Shown here: piece by piece, positions 43,962 through 54,004 of the stretch
Layout of the letters: each line of letters starts with the position of its first letter
Position numbering within the stretch: position 1 is the stretch's first letter
From: Idiomarina seosinensis_A
GTDB lineage: Bacteria; Pseudomonadota; Gammaproteobacteria; Enterobacterales; Alteromonadaceae
NCBI RefSeq assembly: GCF_044797955.1
Contig: NZ_CP085211.1
Coordinates: forward strand, 744,001-808,000
Direction of reading: 5' to 3'
DNA length: 64,000 nucleotides
Position numbers and translations under genes: made by a program
The notes under the pieces: model-generated
The model's input: only the letters and a program-made list of their open reading frames with translations
What the model was told of the DNA's origin: nothing
Database searches by the model: none

Positions 43962-44459
43962 TTATTCGCTGACGGTCACGTTTTCGATAACAACGTCTTC
44001 GACCGGCACGTCCTGGTGCATACCGGCGCTTCCGGTTTTAACGGCTTTAATTTTATTGACCACGTCCATGCCGTCAGTGACTTCAGCAAAAACACAATAA
44101 CCGTAACCGTTGGCCGTTTCGTTTTGAAAATTCAGAAAACTGTTGTCATTGACGTTAATGAAAAACTGTGACGACGCTGAATGCGGATCCGGCGTCCGCG
44201 CCATCGCGACGGTACCTACCTTGTTGGGCTGAGCGGTTTTGGCTTCGTTTTCAATAGTTGCGCCAGTTTCTTTTTGTTTCATGCCTGGCTCAAATCCGCC
44301 GCCTTGCACCATAAAGCCATCGATAACCCGATGGAACAGGGTATTATCGTAAAAGCCGTCCCGTGCGTATTGTAAAAAGTTAGCGACGGTTTTAGGGGCT
44401 GTTTGCTCGTGCATAGCCAGCGTGATATCACCGTAATTTGTATGTAAAACAACCTGCAT
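43962..44459 (-). CDS. ppiB: Peptidyl-prolyl cis-trans isomerase B (cyclophilin)
   Basis: A 165-residue cytoplasmic cyclophilin without signal peptide. Core residues are visible in FHRVIDGFMVQGG (catalytic Arg), ASSQFFINVNDN and VFAEVTDGMDVV. It speeds X-Pro isomerisation during folding. It is divergent from cysS, with about 120 bases between the starts, and leads the ppiB-lpxH pair. Confidence 0.96.
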   Translation of the reverse strand: MQVVLHTNYGDITLAMHEQTAPKTVANFLQYARDGFYDNTLFHRVIDGFMVQGGGFEPGMKQKETGATIENEAKTAQPNKVGTVAMARTPDPHSASSQFFINVNDNSFLNFQNETANGYGYCVFAEVTDGMDVVNKIKAVKTGSAGMHQDVPVEDVVIENVTVSE

Positions 44460-44580
44460 CTTGGTATCCTTTAGCTGTGACTAAACCAGTGACTAGTGTA
44501 CCAGAGCGCCGCGTTCAGTGGTATCATTAGTGGTTTAATCCGTTACCTGAAAACGACCTCTGAAAAGGACTGACAAGCTT

Positions 44581-45960
44581 ATGGCACTGACACTGTTCAA
44601 TACCCTGACGCGAGAGAAACAGGCGTTTAAGCCGCTTCAACCCGGTAAAGTGTGTATCTATGTGTGTGGTGTTACCACTTATGACTTTTGTCACATTGGC
44701 CATGCACGGACTTATGTGGCTTTTGATATTGTTGTGCGCTATCTGCGCAAGCAGGGTTACCAGGTTAATTATGTGCGCAATATCACCGATTTAGACGACA
44801 AAATAATCCGCCGGGCGGCTGAAAACAATGAACCATTCAGTGCTGTTACCGAGCGCTTTATTGCCGAAATGCAGCAGGACTTTGATGCGCTGAACTTACT
44901 TCGCCCCGACATTGAGCCTCGTGTGACTGAGCATATGGACCAGATCATCGCTATGATCGAGCAGCTGATTACCAACGGCAATGCCTATCAGGCCAGCAAC
45001 GGCGATGTGTTGTTTGATGTCTCGACTTATGCGGATTATGGCTGCTTAAGCGGACAGGACCTGGAGCAGTTGCAGTCCGGTGCCCGGGTTGATGTTGATC
45101 AGGCTAAGCAGGACCCGCTTGACTTTGTGTTGTGGAAACAGGCTAAAACCGGTGAGCCGAGCTGGGATTCTCCCTGGGGCCCGGGCCGGCCGGGCTGGCA
45201 TATTGAATGCTCGGCGATGAATAAAGAACATTTGGGTAGCACCTTTGATATTCACGGCGGTGGATCAGACCTGACCTTTCCCCATCATGAAAATGAAATC
45301 GCGCAAAGCTGTTGTGCTAACCATGCTAGCTATGTGAACTACTGGCTGCACAGCGGTATGGTGCAGGTTGATGACATCAAAATGTCGAAATCGCTGGGTA
45401 ACTTTTTTACCATACGCGATGTGCTGGCTAATTTTGATGCCGAAACCGTGCGCTACTTTTTGTTGTCCAGCCATTATCGTTCACAATTAAATTACACTCA
45501 GGATAATCTGCAACAGGCTCATGCTGCTTTAGAACGCCTTTACACGGCATTAAGAGGTCTGCAGCCTGAAACCGCCGATGAGTCACTAAGACAGCCTTAC
45601 TGGGAAAAATTTCAGCAGGCGATGGATGATGATTTTAATGCTCCGGAGGCCATCAGCGTGCTGTTTGATATTGCCCGCGAAATGAACCGGCTGCGCCAAC
45701 AACAGCCTGATCGGGCTGCGCAGCTGGCTGACGTATTACTGGAGCTGGCGGCGGTACTGGGTCTGTTACAACAACAACCAGAAGACTTTTTACAGGGCGA
45801 CAATGACGATGTTGCGCTAATTGAACAGCTGATCAAGCAGCGTAATGACGCCCGTGCCGATAAAGACTGGGCCGCGGCCGATGCAGCACGGGATAAACTC
45901 AGTGCTATGGGCATTGTGCTGGAAGATGGGCCGCAAGGCACACAGTGGCGACGTAGCTGA
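44581..45960 (+). CDS. cysS: Cysteinyl-tRNA synthetase
   Basis: A 459-residue class I aminoacyl-tRNA synthetase. The HIGH motif (CHIGHART, residues 37-44) and KMSKS loop (IKMSKSLGN) are intact. Zinc ligands that recognise cysteine are visible: the first Cys in VCGVTTYD, then HIECSAMN and the His/Glu of FPHHENEIAQS. The length matches E. coli CysS (461). AAAAGGA precedes the start. Confidence 0.98.
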   Translation: MALTLFNTLTREKQAFKPLQPGKVCIYVCGVTTYDFCHIGHARTYVAFDIVVRYLRKQGYQVNYVRNITDLDDKIIRRAAENNEPFSAVTERFIAEMQQDFDALNLLRPDIEPRVTEHMDQIIAMIEQLITNGNAYQASNGDVLFDVSTYADYGCLSGQDLEQLQSGARVDVDQAKQDPLDFVLWKQAKTGEPSWDSPWGPGRPGWHIECSAMNKEHLGSTFDIHGGGSDLTFPHHENEIAQSCCANHASYVNYWLHSGMVQVDDIKMSKSLGNFFTIRDVLANFDAETVRYFLLSSHYRSQLNYTQDNLQQAHAALERLYTALRGLQPETADESLRQPYWEKFQQAMDDDFNAPEAISVLFDIAREMNRLRQQQPDRAAQLADVLLELAAVLGLLQQQPEDFLQGDNDDVALIEQLIKQRNDARADKDWAAADAARDKLSAMGIVLEDGPQGTQWRRS

Positions 45961-45993
45961 TCAGCAAAGCGACTACTCAGTGGGAGAGATTAT

Positions 45994-47538
45994 ATGGCAT
46001 TTGCACAATTACACTGTGTTGAATCACTGACACAGGCAAGAGAACAACAGCAGAATGACGCGCTTATTATTATCGGTAACCTGGAAACCATTGACGATAC
46101 GGAATTAAGTGAACGGGTGCGCGCAGCGCAGCAAAGTGATCAACGTATTGGCCAGCAGCCGCTGCTGCTGGTTCAGCCTGAGGTACCGGAAAAACGGCTG
46201 GTGCTGTCACCAACCGGCCCCTTAAATCGTGATTACGATGATGTCCGGCAAATTTTTGATGCGGCCCGGGCGGCGGCAAAAATGGCCCAGGACGCCGGCG
46301 CACGCCACCCGCTGTTACTACTTAACGGCGTGAATGTTGAAGATCAGCGCTACCAGCAGGCGCATCTGGCAGCCTACCTGGGCTTTTGCCAGGCCCTTTA
46401 CCAGCCGTTGGAAGCCCGCGAAGCCCGGGGCGAAGATGACATTGAGCCGACCCGATCCGTGTCTATGGTATCCGCTCTGGACGCCGACTGGGCGATGGCT
46501 ATCGAGGCCGGTAAACGAGTAGCCCGCGACCTGGCCGGCACCGAGCCCGAGCGTATGGCGCCGTTGCGCTTTGCTGAATACTGCCGGCAGGCGTTCGCGC
46601 AGACAGCGGTTAAGGTGACGGTTATCGACGACTACCAGCAGCTGCAACATGAGTATCCATTAGCGGCAGCAGTAGGTCGTGCTTCGTTAGAAGTTGAGCG
46701 TCATCGGCCGTGCGTGATCCGGCTGGAATACAAAGCCAGCCGGCCCCAACGTACGCTGATGCTGGCCGGCAAAGGCATTGTTTATGACACTGGCGGTGCT
46801 GATCTTAAAGTGGGTGGCCATATGGCCGGGATGAGCCGTGATAAAGGCGGTGCTGCGGCAGTTGCCGGGTTTGTTAAAACCGTGGCTGAATGGCAGCCTG
46901 ACGACCTGAACGTGGTGGCTGAAATTGCTGCGGTGCGCAACAGCATCGGAGCAGAAGCTTTTGTTGCTGATGAGATCATTACCGGCCACAGCGGCAAGCG
47001 TGTGCGGATTGGTAATACGGACGCAGAAGGGCGGCTGGCAATGGCTGACTTACTGTCCCATCTGCGAGAGCAGGCGGCAGCAAGTGAGTTACCCTGTGAA
47101 CTGTATACAGTTGCTACCCTTACCGGTCATGCGGCGCTGGCGAAAGGACCTTACACTGCGTTAGTACCCAACGGTGTTGCCCGCCGCAATCAGTTGGCTC
47201 AGGGTTTGTTTGAGTGTGGCGAAGTGTTTGGCGACCCGGCAGAAATTTCCTGGTCACGACGCGAGGACTTTGAGTTTGTTAAAGGGCGGACGCTCAGTGA
47301 CGATCTGTTGTCTTCAAATAACGGCCCCTCGGCTACCACAGCCCGCGGGCATCAGTTCCCGATGGCGTTTCTGGTGGGTGTTTCAGGACTTGACCAGCAC
47401 GGCATCGACAGTGATAAGCCGCTGAGTTACGTACACGTGGATATTGCCGGTAGCGGCGTTGAAGGCGGGGACTGGCAGCACGGTAAACCGAGTGCAGCCC
47501 CTGTTACCTTATTGTCCGGCTATTATTTAGCTAAATAG
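45994..47538 (+). CDS. M17 leucyl aminopeptidase family protein
   Basis: A 514-residue cytoplasmic zinc aminopeptidase that trims N-terminal residues from peptides. The metal and catalytic set of PepA is kept: Lys/Asp in AGKGIVYDTGG, Lys in ADLKVGG, Asp in SRDKGGAAAV, and Asp/Glu/Arg in NTDAEGRLAMAD. The motif GKGIVYDTGG differs from the usual GKGITFDSGG, and the N-terminal domain is divergent. It starts 33 bases after cysS with a GGGAGAG site. It may act on internal dipeptides from the imported peptide supply. Confidence 0.92.
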   Translation: MAFAQLHCVESLTQAREQQQNDALIIIGNLETIDDTELSERVRAAQQSDQRIGQQPLLLVQPEVPEKRLVLSPTGPLNRDYDDVRQIFDAARAAAKMAQDAGARHPLLLLNGVNVEDQRYQQAHLAAYLGFCQALYQPLEAREARGEDDIEPTRSVSMVSALDADWAMAIEAGKRVARDLAGTEPERMAPLRFAEYCRQAFAQTAVKVTVIDDYQQLQHEYPLAAAVGRASLEVERHRPCVIRLEYKASRPQRTLMLAGKGIVYDTGGADLKVGGHMAGMSRDKGGAAAVAGFVKTVAEWQPDDLNVVAEIAAVRNSIGAEAFVADEIITGHSGKRVRIGNTDAEGRLAMADLLSHLREQAAASELPCELYTVATLTGHAALAKGPYTALVPNGVARRNQLAQGLFECGEVFGDPAEISWSRREDFEFVKGRTLSDDLLSSNNGPSATTARGHQFPMAFLVGVSGLDQHGIDSDKPLSYVHVDIAGSGVEGGDWQHGKPSAAPVTLLSGYYLAK

Positions 47539-47545
47539 CCGGCAC

Positions 47546-47585
47546 AGCGGCCGGGCGCCTTGCCCGGCCGCTGATTATTGTTTTA
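47546..47585 (+). terminator. Terminator between convergent peptidase genes
   Basis: A GC-rich perfect 11-base stem AGCGGCCGGGC / GCCCGGCCGCT with a 5-base loop, followed by GATTATTGTTTTATT. It lies 7 bases after the M17 stop and ends at the M28 stop. The T-rich tail favours the plus strand. Confidence 0.8.
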
Positions 47586-49235
47586 TTCCTGAAACTGCTG
47601 GCCGAAATACGAGTCTTCCAGCCATTGCGGACGCTGGTCAGCATTCGCAATTTCTTTACCAATTTCAAAGTTAATGTTAGTAAAGCGGGCGCCGGCTTCG
47701 TAGTTAATATCGTGCTGTTTCAGATCATCGCTGGGGCGGTGATAGTGCTCAGCAAAAAACTCACCCCATACTTCACCACCGTCTTCACCTTCGGTGCGCG
47801 AGGTAAAGCCGGTCATCAGAAACACTGCCGGGATGCCTTTTTTAACCAATGTATAATGATCCGAGCGGGTAAAGATGGCCTGCTCAGGCATTGGGTCAGG
47901 ACTTTGTTCGGTATCGTATTTTTGCGCCGCCTTGGTTACTGTATCGCCAAGGGTTGAATGCGAGGCGCCAAAGGCAATAACATCGGCAAAATCATACAGT
48001 AATACCGGCATATCCAGGTTGACGTTGGCAACGATACTGTTCAGCGGAACCGTGGGGTTATTGGCAAAGTAATCGGCACCTAACAGGCCTTTTTCCTCTG
48101 CGGTGATGGATAAGAACATAATTGAACGTTTGTTATCGATACCTGAGTCGACAAACATACGCGCTGTTTCCAGCATAATGGAAACACCGGAAGCGTTATC
48201 CATGGCCCCGTTATTAATAATGTCGTCGCTGCTCATGTCTTTAACTTCGCCGATATGATCCGAGTGAGCTGTGTACACAACGTACTCATCCTTAAGTTTT
48301 TCGTCGCTACCGGGCAGAATGGCCGCTACATTAGGGCTGGTGGTTTGTTCGTGCTCAGACTCTTTTACCAGCTTAACCGCACCTTCAAGGGGAAAACCCG
48401 TCGGTGAAAAATCAGCGTCTTGCTGAATTTGTTCGAAAATACTTTCCAGTGAAGCCGGTGCATTAGCAAACAGTCGGCTGGCCGGTTCGTCATCCAGATA
48501 AGCACTGCCCATCAGCTGTTCCGCTTCGCCTTTTGGTAAGCCATTAGGGCCAACCCAGGTCATGCGCGGTGTTTTAGTATAATAAACACTGGTTTCAAAT
48601 TTGCGGACTTCTTCGCGAACCGGGGTATGCAGAGTGATGACGCCCACCGCACCTTTTTCGCGGGCAATATCGTTTTTAATGTTGGCCAGATGAGCGCCTT
48701 CCTCGCTGGGCAGGTTTGCCGGCCGTCCGGTTAGCATGACGACAATTTTACCTTCAACATCCAGGCCCTGATAATCATCCAGGCCGAATTGCGGAGCTTC
48801 CATACCATAGCCGACAAAAACCAGTGGTGCGGTGACTTCGCTTAGCTGGCTATAATGGCTGGGGCTGGTGATGAATTCTTTACCGAATTCAAATTCCACG
48901 GTTTCACCGTCATGGGTGTACTGCATGACGGCGCTGTTAGGCACCAGCGTACTGGTACGAAAAGGTACGCGCTGAAAATAAGTGCCGTCTTCACCGCCGG
49001 GCTGCAGGCCCAGCTGTTTAAATTCACTGACGATATATTTTGCGGCAATTTCATGGCCAGGGCTGCCGGTCTGGCGACCACGCAGGTCATCACTGGCTAA
49101 AAACTCCATGTGGGCCCGGATATTTCCCTGTTCGGCGCTGACCGTCGATTCGGACAGTGGGCTTTCCGCCGTACCGCAGGCAGTCAGGCCTGCGACAATA
49201 GCAGCGGGTAATAGCAAACGCGTTAACTTCTTCAT
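47583..49235 (-). CDS. M28-family lipoprotein aminopeptidase
   Basis: A 550-residue exported lipoprotein (lipobox LTAC) with an M28 di-zinc peptidase domain and an inserted PA (protease-associated) domain, which contains VFVGYGMEAPQFGLDDYQG. Zinc-ligand motifs are visible in TAHSDHIG, NNGAMDNASGVS, ITAEEKGLLGA and the C-terminal HYHRPSDD. It should remove N-terminal residues from extracellular or periplasmic peptides. A TTGAGT-17-TAGTCT promoter candidate lies at 49271-49299 on its strand, 60 bases from the Zur-type site of the divergent receptor gene. Confidence 0.92.
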   Translation of the reverse strand: MKKLTRLLLPAAIVAGLTACGTAESPLSESTVSAEQGNIRAHMEFLASDDLRGRQTGSPGHEIAAKYIVSEFKQLGLQPGGEDGTYFQRVPFRTSTLVPNSAVMQYTHDGETVEFEFGKEFITSPSHYSQLSEVTAPLVFVGYGMEAPQFGLDDYQGLDVEGKIVVMLTGRPANLPSEEGAHLANIKNDIAREKGAVGVITLHTPVREEVRKFETSVYYTKTPRMTWVGPNGLPKGEAEQLMGSAYLDDEPASRLFANAPASLESIFEQIQQDADFSPTGFPLEGAVKLVKESEHEQTTSPNVAAILPGSDEKLKDEYVVYTAHSDHIGEVKDMSSDDIINNGAMDNASGVSIMLETARMFVDSGIDNKRSIMFLSITAEEKGLLGADYFANNPTVPLNSIVANVNLDMPVLLYDFADVIAFGASHSTLGDTVTKAAQKYDTEQSPDPMPEQAIFTRSDHYTLVKKGIPAVFLMTGFTSRTEGEDGGEVWGEFFAEHYHRPSDDLKQHDINYEAGARFTNINFEIGKEIANADQRPQWLEDSYFGQQFQE

Positions 49236-49334
49236 TGTTGTTTCACCAATTTTATTGTTATCGATTTAAAAGACTACAGAATCAGTTTACCCGACTCAAA
49301 ACAGGATAACTAGCGGTGCCAGGTGAATCTGCGG

Positions 49335-49378
49335 TTGCAAAACAAAAAAGGCCGGTGTAATGTTATATTATTACATTA
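49335..49378 (+). promoter_or_regulatory. Promoter with strong Zur-box candidate
   Basis: TAATGTTATATTATTACATTA (49358-49378; given in two halves TAATGTTATA, T, TATTACATTA) is an almost perfect inverted repeat about one centre base. It matches the enterobacterial Zur pattern AATGTTATAnTATAACATT at all but one position. TTGCAA (49335-49340) lies 17 bases before TAATGT, so the box covers the -10. Zinc-loaded Zur would shut the receptor gene. Confidence 0.78.
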
Positions 49379-49432
49379 ACAACCCAATCCGTTATGCAGG
49401 ATTTTTCTGCAGATGTCTTTGAGGATAGCATT

Positions 49433-51604
49433 GTGAAATTGAACCGCATTACCCTACTGATGAGTCTCGCCTCGTTGCCTGTCGTTACGCCGGCGTTAGC
49501 CCAGCAAACTTCGGACAACGATCAGTTACCCATTGATGAAACCCTGGTAATCAAGGCTAACCCGCTGGATAAAACAGCACTGGAGTCGACTCAGCCGGTG
49601 AATATTATCAGTGGCGATGAGCTTCGGCAGCTGCATTCACAAACCTTAGGTGAAACGCTGGCGAATGAACCGGGTATCAATAACACCCATTACACTGCCG
49701 GTGCCGGCAGTCCGATAATCCGGGGGCTGGACGGGCCGCGGGTAAAAATAACACAAAACGGACTGGACACCGGCGACGTATCCCGGGGCAGTCCGGATCA
49801 TGCAGTAACTACTGAAACCAGCAGCGCCGAGCAAATTGAAGTGCTGCGGGGTCCGGCAACCCTGTTGTACGGCAGTGGTGCAATTGGCGGCGTGATTAAC
49901 GTGGTGGATAATCGCATTCCGGCGCAGCCTGTCTATCAGCTGCAGGGTAACGCCAGCTTGCGCACCAGCACAGTCGACAGTAATGACGAAGCGTCTTACA
50001 ACATGATGGCCGGCAACGGACAGTGGGCGTTTTATGCTGACGCTCATCTGCGTCAGGCTGATGATTACGAAACGCCGGCGTTTACCAATGATGAAGGTGA
50101 GCGCTATGATTTTGTCGAAAATAGCTTTGTCGACTCGCAGGGGGCCACACTGGGCCTGGCTTATCACGGCAAGCGCGGCTATCTGGGCCTGGCTTATCAG
50201 GGCCTGTATCAGGAGTATGGCATCCCCGGCCATGCACACGGCCATGAAGATGAAGAGCATGCCGGTGAAACTGAGGAAGAGCACGCACTGCATGCTGATG
50301 AGGCAGAAGCCTTGCCCTTTGCCGATCTGGAACAGCAGCGCTGGCAGTTAGCCGGGCAGTTGGTGGACCCCTGGCAGGGTTTTGAGTCGCTGGAAGTCCG
50401 GGCGGCACTGACCGATTATCAGCATCAGGAAGTCGAGGGCGAGCTGCTCGGCACTCAGTTTGCAAACGATCAACGTGAGCTGCGGCTGATTGCCAAACAC
50501 CAACCGCTGGCCGGCTGGTCCGGTGCTATGGGTTATCAGTGGGATATCAGTGATAAAGAGGCCTTTGGTGAAGAAGCCTTTACCCCGGATACGTCGCGCC
50601 GCTCGCAGGGGATATTCTGGATTGTCGAGCAGGAGTTCGGTGATCACCACATTGATTTAGGTGCACGCTATGAGCGCACTGCGCTGGCCAGCGAGGACGT
50701 GACTCTGGATGACTTTAATGCGGTGTCAGCCTCAGCAGGTTACTTATATCATTTTACCGATGCCAGCTCATTCACTGTTAATTTGAGTCATGCTGAACGT
50801 GCGCCCAGCGCAGCCGAAGTTTTTGCCAACGGCGAGCACTTTGCTACCCGGACGTACGAACTGGGTACCCTGTACGAACTGGATCTGCATGACGGACACT
50901 ATGATGTCGAGGCATCCACCCAGGCGATGGAAAAAGAGACGTCCAATAATATTGATATCGGTTTTCATTACGAACAGGAGCAATTGCACCTGCAGGTCAA
51001 CGTTTTTTATAACCGGGTAGATGACTTTATCTACGAACGTTTTACCGGTATCAGCAGCGACCAGTTAACCTACGAAGAAGCGCACGATGAGCACGAACAA
51101 GGCCATGCTGCGGATGAGCAACATGAGGATGAGCATGGTCATGAGGAAGGCCTGCAGGTCGTGCAGTTTGCGCAGACCGATGCGGAACTTTACGGTTACG
51201 AGCTGGATGTCGGCTACCGGCTGGATTCGCACTGGTCATTACAGGCGTTCAGCGACTATACCCGGGCTAAGCAGACTGATGGTGCCGACTTGCCGCGTAT
51301 TCCGGCGCAGCGGATTGGGGTAGAAGCTCGTTATCAGGCTCGCCAGTGGGATGCGTCACTGGGTTATACCCGTTATTTACAACAAGATCGTATTGCCACC
51401 AACGAGTCAGTCACGCCGGCTTTTGGTCTGCTGGATGCGAAAGCTAATTTTTATCCGGACTGGCTGGCACAGCACGGTGGAACGGTATTTTTAAAAGCCG
51501 AAAACATCACTGATCAGCTGGCTTATATTCACACTTCCTTTTTGAAAGAAGATGCGCCGATGGCAGGTCGTAATTTTCAGTTAGGGGTGTCGATTAGCTT
51601 CTGA
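49433..51604 (+). CDS. TonB-dependent receptor, ZnuD-like, probably for zinc
   Basis: A 723-residue outer-membrane receptor with a signal peptide ending TPALA, a TonB box-like start (DETLVIKA), a plug domain (PGINNTHYTAGAGSPIIRGLDG, cited from residue ~70) and a 22-strand barrel ending in FQLGVSISF. Two loops are rich in His and Glu: residues ~267-290 (HAHGHEDEEHAGE) and ~550-572 (HDEHEQGHAADEQHEDEHGH). Such loops mark the zinc receptor ZnuD of Neisseria and relatives. The Zur box upstream agrees. GTG at 49433 is chosen because GAGG lies 8 bases ahead and the signal peptide starts there. Confidence 0.9.
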   Translation: MKLNRITLLMSLASLPVVTPALAQQTSDNDQLPIDETLVIKANPLDKTALESTQPVNIISGDELRQLHSQTLGETLANEPGINNTHYTAGAGSPIIRGLDGPRVKITQNGLDTGDVSRGSPDHAVTTETSSAEQIEVLRGPATLLYGSGAIGGVINVVDNRIPAQPVYQLQGNASLRTSTVDSNDEASYNMMAGNGQWAFYADAHLRQADDYETPAFTNDEGERYDFVENSFVDSQGATLGLAYHGKRGYLGLAYQGLYQEYGIPGHAHGHEDEEHAGETEEEHALHADEAEALPFADLEQQRWQLAGQLVDPWQGFESLEVRAALTDYQHQEVEGELLGTQFANDQRELRLIAKHQPLAGWSGAMGYQWDISDKEAFGEEAFTPDTSRRSQGIFWIVEQEFGDHHIDLGARYERTALASEDVTLDDFNAVSASAGYLYHFTDASSFTVNLSHAERAPSAAEVFANGEHFATRTYELGTLYELDLHDGHYDVEASTQAMEKETSNNIDIGFHYEQEQLHLQVNVFYNRVDDFIYERFTGISSDQLTYEEAHDEHEQGHAADEQHEDEHGHEEGLQVVQFAQTDAELYGYELDVGYRLDSHWSLQAFSDYTRAKQTDGADLPRIPAQRIGVEARYQARQWDASLGYTRYLQQDRIATNESVTPAFGLLDAKANFYPDWLAQHGGTVFLKAENITDQLAYIHTSFLKEDAPMAGRNFQLGVSISF

Positions 51605-51696
51605 TTCCTGCGGTTAATCGCAGTTAACTAGGCAACGCAGCAGTGTCTGCTATGCTTGCAACCCTGTTTACAACTTGTGTTACAAGGATAGCTCAC

Positions 51697-53949
51697 ATGC
51701 TGCGTTTTTCGTTAGCAACGGCTGCTGTTGCTGGCTGTTTATCGGTTTTGTCGCTTCCGGCGGCAGCTGAACCCCTCACCATCGAACGAATTTTCTCGGC
51801 ACCGGCACTGGCCGGTGAGTCGATTCGCGGGCTGCGTTTTGCGCCGGATGGAAAATCTTTGACCTACCTGAAAGGCCGCACTGATGACGCCAGTCGTTAT
51901 GACTTGTGGCAATACCATATTGATTCAGCGGAACATCAGTTGTTGGTGGATTCCGATCGGCTATTTTCCGGACCCGAAAGTCTCTCCGATGAAGAAAAAG
52001 CTCGCCGAGAGCGGATGCGGCTGAGTGGCTCAGGCATAGTCTCTTATCAATGGTCAGCACAGTCTGACGCCTTGCTGTTTCCGTTAAATGGTGATGTTTA
52101 TTATTACAATCTGGAGCGCGACGAAGCACGCCAGATCACCGATACCGAAGCCTTTGAAACCGATGCCCGCCTGTCACCCCAGGGTAACTATGTTTCTTTT
52201 GTGCGCGAACAGAACCTCTATACAGTGGCGCTGGATAGCGGTAAAGAACAGGCCATTACCCACACCGGCGAAGGCGTACTAAAATTTGCCATGGCCGAAT
52301 TTGTCGCCCAGGAAGAAATGAAGCGAATGACCGGCTATTGGTGGGCCCCTGATGAGTCAGCCATTGCGTTGACCAAGGTCAATGAGGCTCCGGTTGAGGT
52401 TGCGACACGCAGCGAAATTTATGCTGATCGTATTGAGACTATTGAACAGCGGTACCCCTATGCCGGCACGGATAATGTGATTATCGATTTAGGTATTGTA
52501 TCGCTTTCGTCTCAAAGCAACGACAGCAGTCTGGAAGACAGTATTCAGTGGCTTAACTTAGGCAGCCTCGGCGATGGTTATCTGGCCCGGGTTAACTGGA
52601 TGAATGACAGTCAGCGGCTGACTTACCAGTGGCAGTCGCGGGACCAGCAGGAATTGCAACTGCGCCTGGCACAACGCGGGAAGAGCCAGCAGCAGACGCT
52701 GATCACAGAAACCAGCCACAGCTGGGTTAACCTACACGATGATCTGCAATTTTTAGAAGACAATAAGCATTTTATCTGGGCTTCTGAGCGCAGCGGCTAC
52801 AAGCATTTGTACCTGTATCGCATCGACGGTGGTCTGATCCGCCAGTTAACCTCCGGTAACTGGGCTGTTGATCAGCTCGAAGCGGTGGATGAGCAAACCG
52901 GTGTGGTTTATTTTACCGGGCGCCAGCAGTCGCCGTTGCAGCGCCATTTATATCGTAACCAGCTGAATACCGCAGCTCCTGGTTCACCGACCCGCTTAAC
53001 CCAAAGCGAGGGTCTGCACAGTATCAGCTTCGCCAGCGATCACAGCGCTTATCTGGATACCTTTGAGTCTCTTGAGCAGCCGCCGCAAATCAGCCTGCAC
53101 GGACCCACTGGCGAGCGTATCGCCTGGTTAAAGCAAAACAACATCGATGCCGGGCACCCGCTGAAACCGTATTGGCGTGACTGGTTGTACCCTGAATTTG
53201 GCACTCTTGAAGCCGAGGATGGCCAGACTCTGCATTACCAGCTGACTAAACCGGCGGATTTTGACGCCGATAAACGCTATCCGGTACTGGTTTACGTGTA
53301 CGGTGGACCGGGTGTGCAGGTGGTTGATAAAGGCTGGGGTAATTTGTTTTTGCAATACATGGCCCAACAGGGTTATGTCGTGTTCAGTCTCGACAACCGC
53401 GGCTCGGCAAACCGTGGCAAAGCTTTTGAGGCGCCCATCTATCGCAATATGGGAGACCCGGAAGTTGCCGATCAGAAGCGCGGTGTAGATTACTTGCGCA
53501 GCCTGGACTTTGTTGATGCCGACCGGATCGGCATTTATGGGCACAGCTATGGTGGCTACATGACACTGATGTCGATGTTCAAAGCGCCGGATTACTTTGC
53601 CGCCGGGGTTTCGGGAGCGCCGGTTACCGACTGGCGCCTGTACGATACCCATTACACTGAGCGTTACATGGGTATGCCGCAGGCAGGGGACGCTTATCAG
53701 CAGTCGTCGGTTTTCCCTTACGCTGAACAGCTGCAGGGGGACTTGCTCATGTACCACGGCATGGCCGACGATAATGTGTTGTTTACCCACAGCACCAAGC
53801 TGTACAAGCAACTGCAGGATAACCGGCAACAGTTCGACATGATGAACTACCCGGGTAAAAAGCATTCACTCAACGGTACGGCAACAAAAATTCATCGCCA
53901 CCGTTTGATTGCCGATTTTTTTAATCAAAAGTTTTTAAACAAACGCTGA
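51697..53949 (+). CDS. Dipeptidyl peptidase IV-like S9 peptidase
   Basis: A 750-residue exported serine peptidase with a signal peptide ending PAAAEP, an N-terminal beta-propeller (to about residue 480) and an alpha/beta-hydrolase domain. The nucleophile is Ser617 in GHSYGGYM, with the Asp in GMADDNV and the His in KKHSLNG. The double Glu region FVAQEEMKRMTGYWW is typical of DPP-IV, which binds the free N-terminus. It should release X-Pro or X-Ala dipeptides in the periplasm. ATG at 51697 is preferred over an upstream in-frame start because AAGGA precedes it. Confidence 0.93.
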   Translation: MLRFSLATAAVAGCLSVLSLPAAAEPLTIERIFSAPALAGESIRGLRFAPDGKSLTYLKGRTDDASRYDLWQYHIDSAEHQLLVDSDRLFSGPESLSDEEKARRERMRLSGSGIVSYQWSAQSDALLFPLNGDVYYYNLERDEARQITDTEAFETDARLSPQGNYVSFVREQNLYTVALDSGKEQAITHTGEGVLKFAMAEFVAQEEMKRMTGYWWAPDESAIALTKVNEAPVEVATRSEIYADRIETIEQRYPYAGTDNVIIDLGIVSLSSQSNDSSLEDSIQWLNLGSLGDGYLARVNWMNDSQRLTYQWQSRDQQELQLRLAQRGKSQQQTLITETSHSWVNLHDDLQFLEDNKHFIWASERSGYKHLYLYRIDGGLIRQLTSGNWAVDQLEAVDEQTGVVYFTGRQQSPLQRHLYRNQLNTAAPGSPTRLTQSEGLHSISFASDHSAYLDTFESLEQPPQISLHGPTGERIAWLKQNNIDAGHPLKPYWRDWLYPEFGTLEAEDGQTLHYQLTKPADFDADKRYPVLVYVYGGPGVQVVDKGWGNLFLQYMAQQGYVVFSLDNRGSANRGKAFEAPIYRNMGDPEVADQKRGVDYLRSLDFVDADRIGIYGHSYGGYMTLMSMFKAPDYFAAGVSGAPVTDWRLYDTHYTERYMGMPQAGDAYQQSSVFPYAEQLQGDLLMYHGMADDNVLFTHSTKLYKQLQDNRQQFDMMNYPGKKHSLNGTATKIHRHRLIADFFNQKFLNKR

Positions 53950-54004
53950 AAAAATAATACGTTATACTAGCGGCTCCACACTGTTTTTTTGTAAAGGAGT
54001 CGCT

